Shown here: positions 59,983 through 64,000 of the stretch, one piece after another
How positions within the stretch are numbered: position 1 is the first letter of the stretch
Layout: each line of letters starts with the position of its first letter
Assembly (NCBI RefSeq): GCF_000773975.1
Contig: NZ_JRUQ01000051.1
Span: 1 to 64,000 of the forward strand
Origin: Erwinia typographi
GTDB taxonomy: Bacteria; Pseudomonadota; Gammaproteobacteria; Enterobacterales; Enterobacteriaceae
DNA length: 64,000 nt
Reading direction: 5' to 3'
Position numbers and translations under genes: made by a program
Notes under the pieces: generated by a model
Databases searched by the model: none
What the model was told of the DNA's origin: nothing
Seen by the model: only the letters and a program-made list of their open reading frames with translations

Positions 59983-62100
59983 TTATCGCGACAGCATTCG
60001 GCTGGTGGACCCGCTGACTGGGGATGTCGGCGCGGCCGGTACATAGCCATCCTGAGTTTTGAGCAACGAAACCCTGGCCGGTCGCGCAGGGATCTGCGTG
60101 TCATAAGCCACGTAGACTTCTGTAGATTCGCCTGCTTTGAGGCGGGTATATGGCCAGGCGGAAACCGCCAGCGTGCGGTCGCTGCGACAGGCGGATTCAT
60201 CAAACCTCGCCTCGCTGCCGCTGGTGTTGGTGACCACGCCCACCGCTATCTGCATCGAGCTGTTGCCGTACCACTGATGGCGGGCGCTGGTGCGGAAGGT
60301 CAGCGGAATATTGCACAGCGAGCTGAGCGACAGACCGTTCTGGCTGGCCTGCAGGCCGCCCGGCAGGCGGTTCTCTGCCAAATCCTGCATCGCGCTTTCA
60401 ATGGTGCGTTTCATGTCGCCAAACTGATGACGGCGGCTGATATCGCGTATGGTGTCATTGACCTGATCGCGGTTTTCGGCGTCGACATAGCGTGAAGGAT
60501 CGACCTGATCGCCAATCAGATGCGGCGTAATGATAAACAGCCGCTCGCGCTGCGAAGTCGTGTGGTTATTTGAGGTGAAAAGTTTACCAATCAGCGGGAT
60601 TTTGCCGAGGATCGGCACACGCTGCTCGTCATCACCACTTTGTTTGGTATGGAAACCGCCCATCACCAGCGAGCGTTTTTCCTGCACCAGCGCCTGGGTG
60701 CTGATCACGCCGTTTTCGGTGCCCTCTGCGCCGCCGTCCTCGTTTTTATTCAGCTTGCCGTCTTCCACGTCGACAACCAGCTGCACCGCAGATTTGCCCG
60801 GATTATCCCCAATCGAACGCGGCGTGACGCGCAGGCTGGTGCCCGCAGTAACTTCGCGGATATCAGCCACCCGCTCGCCGATGGCGGTAATAAAGGCGGT
60901 GTTGCTGAAGTCGATCACCGCTGGCTGATTCTCCAGGGTTAGCACGGAAGGGTTAGCGATAATCGACGCGGTGCCCTCGCCCTCCAGCGCCTGGATATCG
61001 GCAAAGAAGCGGTTGAAGTCGGTGACGAACAGCGTGCTGGCCCCGCTCATCATCGAAGCGCCAGCCGTTACGTTGCCAAACTGTCCTGACCAGTTGGTCG
61101 AGAGGCGGGCCAGCTCATTACGATCAATGTCTACGATGACCGCATCGATCTCGACCAGCTTCTGTGGAACATCAATCATCTGCACCAGCTGTTGATATTC
61201 GCTGCGCAGCTTTTTGTTATCACGCACCAGCAGGGTGTTATTGCGCACGTCCGCCGAGACTTTTCCCTGAAGCGCCTTGCCCTGGCTCTGATCCTGGGCA
61301 TTGCTGCGCCCCAGGCGAGTATTGCGGCCGATCATCTGCTCCATGATGCTGCGGCTCTCGCCTTGCATGGCCTGATAAGGACTGTCGTTGCCGCCGCGCC
61401 CGTTCTGCGTGGTGGTGGTGCCGTTTGCCGAACTGTTGGCATTTTGTCCCAGCAGCTCATTCAGCATAGTGGCGACGCCCGGCACGATCAGCGTCTGATC
61501 GCGGTATTTAATGGTGCGATCGGCCACGTCGGCATACTTCAGCGGGAACGCCATCATCTGCTTGTCTTCGCTGGTTTCCGGCTCAGATTTTTTACTGGAC
61601 TCGGCAATCAGATCGACATATTTCGGCGGCCCGGTCACCAGCACCACGCCTTCATCCGGCAGTTCACCCCAGCCGAACCGCGGCTCCAGCAGGCCCACGC
61701 CCTGCAGAGCCTGCTTAATATCCGGCGCGGCGTCAGGGCTGATTTTCAACCGGCGAGAGGTCTGTTCCGACTGCGGGCTGACGTAAAGAGTATTGTTATA
61801 AACAAACCACTGGAAGTGATACTCCAGCGCCAGTCGGTTAAGAAAGGCTTCGGCGTTGTCAGAACGCAGGCGGGCAGTGACGAAGGTGTCGGGCAGGCCG
61901 GTAACGTTAGCATCCACGCCGTGGCTGCTGGCGAAATCCTGCAGGATGACGCTGAGCGGGGTATTATCCGCCGAATAGGCATAGGCGCCGTCTTTCCACT
62001 CATCCGGGGTGTTGGCATAGCCGTGGGGGATGGACAATCCGATCGCCAGCGCTAGCAGTAGCGGGCGAAACGGTAAAAAAGCTGGCAGCGGTTTGGACAC
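59983..62100 (-). CDS. hrcC: HrcC, outer-membrane secretin (SctC)
   Basis: 705 residues from a GTG start with AGGAG six bases upstream; signal peptide ending HGYA. N-terminal N0/N1 domains (VILQDFASSHGVDANVTG, ARLRSDNAEAFLNRLALEY), a low-complexity linker (GQNANSSANGTTTTQNGRGG), then the secretin core (about 300-570) with VPILGKIPLIGKLFTSNN and RERLFIITPHLI. It forms the outer-membrane ring through which the pilus passes. Between hrpG and hrpT in the operon. Confidence 0.96.
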   Translation of the reverse strand: MSKPLPAFLPFRPLLLALAIGLSIPHGYANTPDEWKDGAYAYSADNTPLSVILQDFASSHGVDANVTGLPDTFVTARLRSDNAEAFLNRLALEYHFQWFVYNNTLYVSPQSEQTSRRLKISPDAAPDIKQALQGVGLLEPRFGWGELPDEGVVLVTGPPKYVDLIAESSKKSEPETSEDKQMMAFPLKYADVADRTIKYRDQTLIVPGVATMLNELLGQNANSSANGTTTTQNGRGGNDSPYQAMQGESRSIMEQMIGRNTRLGRSNAQDQSQGKALQGKVSADVRNNTLLVRDNKKLRSEYQQLVQMIDVPQKLVEIDAVIVDIDRNELARLSTNWSGQFGNVTAGASMMSGASTLFVTDFNRFFADIQALEGEGTASIIANPSVLTLENQPAVIDFSNTAFITAIGERVADIREVTAGTSLRVTPRSIGDNPGKSAVQLVVDVEDGKLNKNEDGGAEGTENGVISTQALVQEKRSLVMGGFHTKQSGDDEQRVPILGKIPLIGKLFTSNNHTTSQRERLFIITPHLIGDQVDPSRYVDAENRDQVNDTIRDISRRHQFGDMKRTIESAMQDLAENRLPGGLQASQNGLSLSSLCNIPLTFRTSARHQWYGNSSMQIAVGVVTNTSGSEARFDESACRSDRTLAVSAWPYTRLKAGESTEVYVAYDTQIPARPARVSLLKTQDGYVPAAPTSPVSGSTSRMLSR

Positions 62101-62113
62101 GCTTTTCTCCTGG

Positions 62114-62509
62114 TTATACGGACGTCGTAACGCGTTGCCGCGTCAGCAGGCTAAGCAGGGTTTCCTGCCACACCTCACACTGGTTGCACAGGCTTTCCAG
62201 CAGAGTAACGGCATAATCGGTCTGGTCGTTCTTCAGCCGCAGTATCAGGCACAGTGTGTCGCTCTGCGGGTTCAGGCAGAGTGCGGCAGACTCATCGGCA
62301 AAATGGGCCAGAGCCGGACGAGTGATCCTCAGCGCGCTCTGCATTACCTGAATATCGACCGGGACCGGTAGCTGTAATTCAGCAAGGTAATACCAGCCAC
62401 CGGGGCGACGGCGCAGGCTGACGGGTATGTCGTCAATCCACAGCGACAGCTCGCCCTGGGGCTGGTCAAGACAGCGATCAATCAGCGCCGCTACATCAGT
62501 TGATGGCAT
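62114..62509 (-). CDS. hrpG: HrpG, small T3SS regulatory/chaperone-like protein
   Basis: 131 residues (MPSTDVAALIDRCLDQPQGELSLWIDDIPVSLRRRPGGWYYLAEL), resembling class I type III chaperones. In P. syringae HrpG binds HrpV and relieves its repression of HrpS. I chose ATG 62509, inside the end of hrpF (14-base overlap); the frame extends to 62674 across hrpF, which is a shadow. Family conservation is low, and the assignment leans on gene order. Confidence 0.83.
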   Translation of the reverse strand: MPSTDVAALIDRCLDQPQGELSLWIDDIPVSLRRRPGGWYYLAELQLPVPVDIQVMQSALRITRPALAHFADESAALCLNPQSDTLCLILRLKNDQTDYAVTLLESLCNQCEVWQETLLSLLTRQRVTTSV

Positions 62510-62723
62510 CGATGATCGCCTTGCGAATGCCGTGCTTGTACTGGGTGTACTGCGAGCTGGCCCAGTTGGCATTAGAAAGGTCGAGCATCTCATTCTGAAA
62601 AGCGTACATATCGCTAACGTTAAAGGGCTGGTCCTGGCTGCCCTCGGCAAACTGGTACATGTCCTTCTGCGCATGTACCACCTGATTGGTTAAGCGACGC
62701 TGGATAGAGTCGTCGTAGCTCAT
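62496..62723 (-). CDS. hrpF: HrpF, small T3SS protein
   Basis: 75 residues (MSYDDSIQRRLTNQVVHAQKD..., ending GIRKAIIDAIN), helical and without a signal peptide, matching the 75-residue HrpF of Erwinia in size and sequence character. HrpF of this group is a small, possibly co-chaperone/early-substrate protein of the YscE type. ATG follows GGAGACC. About 80 bases downstream of hrpE. Confidence 0.9.
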   Translation of the reverse strand: MSYDDSIQRRLTNQVVHAQKDMYQFAEGSQDQPFNVSDMYAFQNEMLDLSNANWASSQYTQYKHGIRKAIIDAIN

Positions 62724-62802
62724 CGTGTCGGTCTCCTGTGGGGGTCTGTAAGTTATGTGGCCGCAGGTGCTGACCGGTTCCCAACGAGACGAAAAAAAGA
62801 GC

Positions 62803-63435
62803 TTAAGAGAGGGAAGGGGAGGAAGGCGGGAGCAGCGCCTGGCAAAGCTGGGTCCAGCTCAGATGCAGTTCGCCCTTTTCGGTAGTCAGCACCAGGCTTT
62901 CGTCCGGCAGCGCGGCGTCGCAGGAAAGCTCCCATCCCAGATGGGGATGCTGCGCCAGCCAGGCCTCAGCATCGGCCTGCTGCTGCGGTGGGCAAAGCAG
63001 CGTGGCGTTGGCCTGGCGTCCCTGTGCCTTCAGCAGTTGCTGAAGCATCGCCCGCAGGCGGTCGGGCGGGGGAAGCTCGGCCAGCAGCTGATTCATCGCC
63101 TGCGCCAGCAGAGCTTCAGCATGGGGCAGCAGTCCGGCCTGCCACTGCTGCTGCTGAGCCTGCCAGTCGCTGAACAGCTGTCCGCTGGCGGTTAAGAAAT
63201 CCTGCTGCTGTTTCGCCTTCTGCTCAGCTATCTCGGTTGCGAAACGCGCTTCAGCATCGGCCAGCAGGGTTTCAGCCTGACGTTCGGCATCGTCTAAGCG
63301 GGCCTGCGCCTGGCGCCCGGCAAGCTGCAAAATGTCGAGCGCCTGCTGATGTTCGGCAAGCGTCTCGCGAGTCAGCACCGTCCCGGTCGGTAGCTGAGGG
63401 TCATTCAGCAGGGTGATTTTCTTGGCGATCCACAT
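62803..63435 (-). CDS. hrpE: HrpE, T3SS stator (SctL/HrcL type)
   Basis: 210 residues: MWIAKKITL start, long coiled coil (about 30-120: ARLDDAERQAETLLADAEARFATEIAEQKAKQQQ), then a FliH/SctL-like C-terminal domain. Stator proteins link HrcN to the HrcQ sorting platform. I chose ATG 63435, which overlaps hrpD by 35 bases; an in-frame start 42 bases further upstream is less likely because it lies deeper inside hrpD. Confidence 0.9.
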   Translation of the reverse strand: MWIAKKITLLNDPQLPTGTVLTRETLAEHQQALDILQLAGRQAQARLDDAERQAETLLADAEARFATEIAEQKAKQQQDFLTASGQLFSDWQAQQQQWQAGLLPHAEALLAQAMNQLLAELPPPDRLRAMLQQLLKAQGRQANATLLCPPQQQADAEAWLAQHPHLGWELSCDAALPDESLVLTTEKGELHLSWTQLCQALLPPSSPSLS

Positions 63436-64000
63436 GCGGCACACTCTCAGGTTGCTGACTTTGCCAGATGGCGGCATCCCACAGCGCGGCCAGCCGCGAA
63501 GCGGGCAGGCTAACGGGCGGATGCTGTTCTGCCCCGGTCACCCACAATTTGGGAAACAGCAGGCGTAAGCGGGGCCAGCTGTCAGGGTAGATATTACGCA
63601 GCAGGGTCAGGCTCCCTGCGGCATAAGGCTGGAAACAGTCCGCGGAAAGCCAGTTCTCGCAGCGCAGTGCTTTAGCCAGCCGTCGGCACCAGATGCGGTT
63701 GGCCGGACTCAGGCCGGGTGGCTCTGACTGCGGCGCACAGATGCCCGCCAGCAGCGCCAGCAGCCGTTGCCGGCTCTCGCCCTGCAGCGCAATCAACGTC
63801 AGCAGGCGGGGTTCCGGCTGCGGGGGTAGGGCAGGACGGATGCCGAAGCTGGCGGCAACGGTCTGCGGATACTGCCAGGCCAGCAAACGCTGCTGCTCCT
63901 CCGGCATCGCATAGAATCCGCTGTCGCTCCAGCTGGCGTCAGCCAACTGCCAGTAGCCCTGATGCCACCAGTGCAGCCAGCTTTCCGCCTGCCGCTGATC
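63401..64000 (-). CDS. hrpD: HrpD, T3SS accessory protein (SctK type), 5' end beyond window
   Basis: 200 codons visible, counting the stop; the frame is open to base 64000 (upstream residues AESWLHWWHQGYWQL), so the start lies outside. Soluble, Leu- and Arg-rich (PEEQQRLLAWQYPQTVAASFGI, WPRLRLLFPKLWVTGAEQHPPVSLPA). SctK proteins attach the sorting platform to the inner-membrane ring. An internal TTG at 63946 could be mistaken for a start. hrcJ, hrpB and hrpA would be expected next, outside the window. Confidence 0.87.
   Translation of the reverse strand, partial: DQRQAESWLHWWHQGYWQLADASWSDSGFYAMPEEQQRLLAWQYPQTVAASFGIRPALPPQPEPRLLTLIALQGESRQRLLALLAGICAPQSEPPGLSPANRIWCRRLAKALRCENWLSADCFQPYAAGSLTLLRNIYPDSWPRLRLLFPKLWVTGAEQHPPVSLPASRLAALWDAAIWQSQQPESVPHVDRQENHPAE

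Overview
The window reads as chromosomal DNA of a plant-associated enterobacterium, most likely Erwinia, Pantoea or a close relative. The core genes resemble E. coli genes (gntT, pdxI, hcxB, gcd, pqqU, arnBCADTEF, fetAB). They are combined with an Hrc-Hrp1 type III secretion system (T3SS) that has enterobacterial-type regulators (HrpX/HrpY/HrpL) and an AvrE/DspE-family effector. The genus call is an inference; no rRNA, tRNA, insertion sequence, phage or CRISPR was seen.

Layout. 1-4520 (minus): an amino-sugar operon running solute:sodium symporter, nagB-like deaminase, nagA, ROK repressor; the repressor is cut by the left edge. 4604-10476: a large inverted repeat, then an HrpL-type promoter (hrp box) driving dspE and its chaperone dspF. 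This effector unit is about 34 kb from the hrp genes. 10671-16671: two RcnB-family periplasmic proteins, a small membrane protein, an SDR, a LysR regulator divergent from pdxI, an iron-type alcohol dehydrogenase and a small lipoprotein. 17099-21793: pqqU (PQQ receptor) followed by gcd (PQQ glucose dehydrogenase). 22288-29659: the complete arnBCADTEF lipid A modification operon. 29727-33990: a membrane protein, a two-component system and the FetAB exporter. 34085-40681: OprB-type sugar porin, cyanamide-hydratase-like HD protein divergent from a GlxA-type regulator, a DUF883-like protein, and the cyanide-insensitive oxidase genes cioAB plus a small DUF2474 subunit. 40682-44143: a 1-kb gene-free stretch with two GntR operators, gntT and hcxB. 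44498-45604: an unrecognised membrane protein at the T3SS border. 45607-64000: hrpY, hrpX, hrpL (minus); hrpJ-hrcV-hrpQ-hrcN-hrpO-hrpP-hrcQ-hrcR-hrcS-hrcT-hrcU (plus); then the convergent operon hrpD-hrpE-hrpF-hrpG-hrcC-hrpT-hrpV (minus), with hrpD running off the right edge.

How it works together. HrpX/HrpY should feed HrpS (not in the window), which with sigma-54 would fire the clear -24/-12 promoter ahead of hrpL. HrpL then reads the hrp boxes ahead of hrpJ and dspE. OprB, PqqU, Gcd and GntT form a plausible periplasmic glucose-to-gluconate route. Arn enzymes and the nearby two-component system fit envelope defence.

The most unusual points are these. The hrp operons are circularly permuted relative to the usual Erwinia order and match the Pseudomonas syringae order. 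The dspEF locus is detached and sits beside the nag operon. A near-perfect 35-bp palindrome lies between the nag operon and the dspE promoter.
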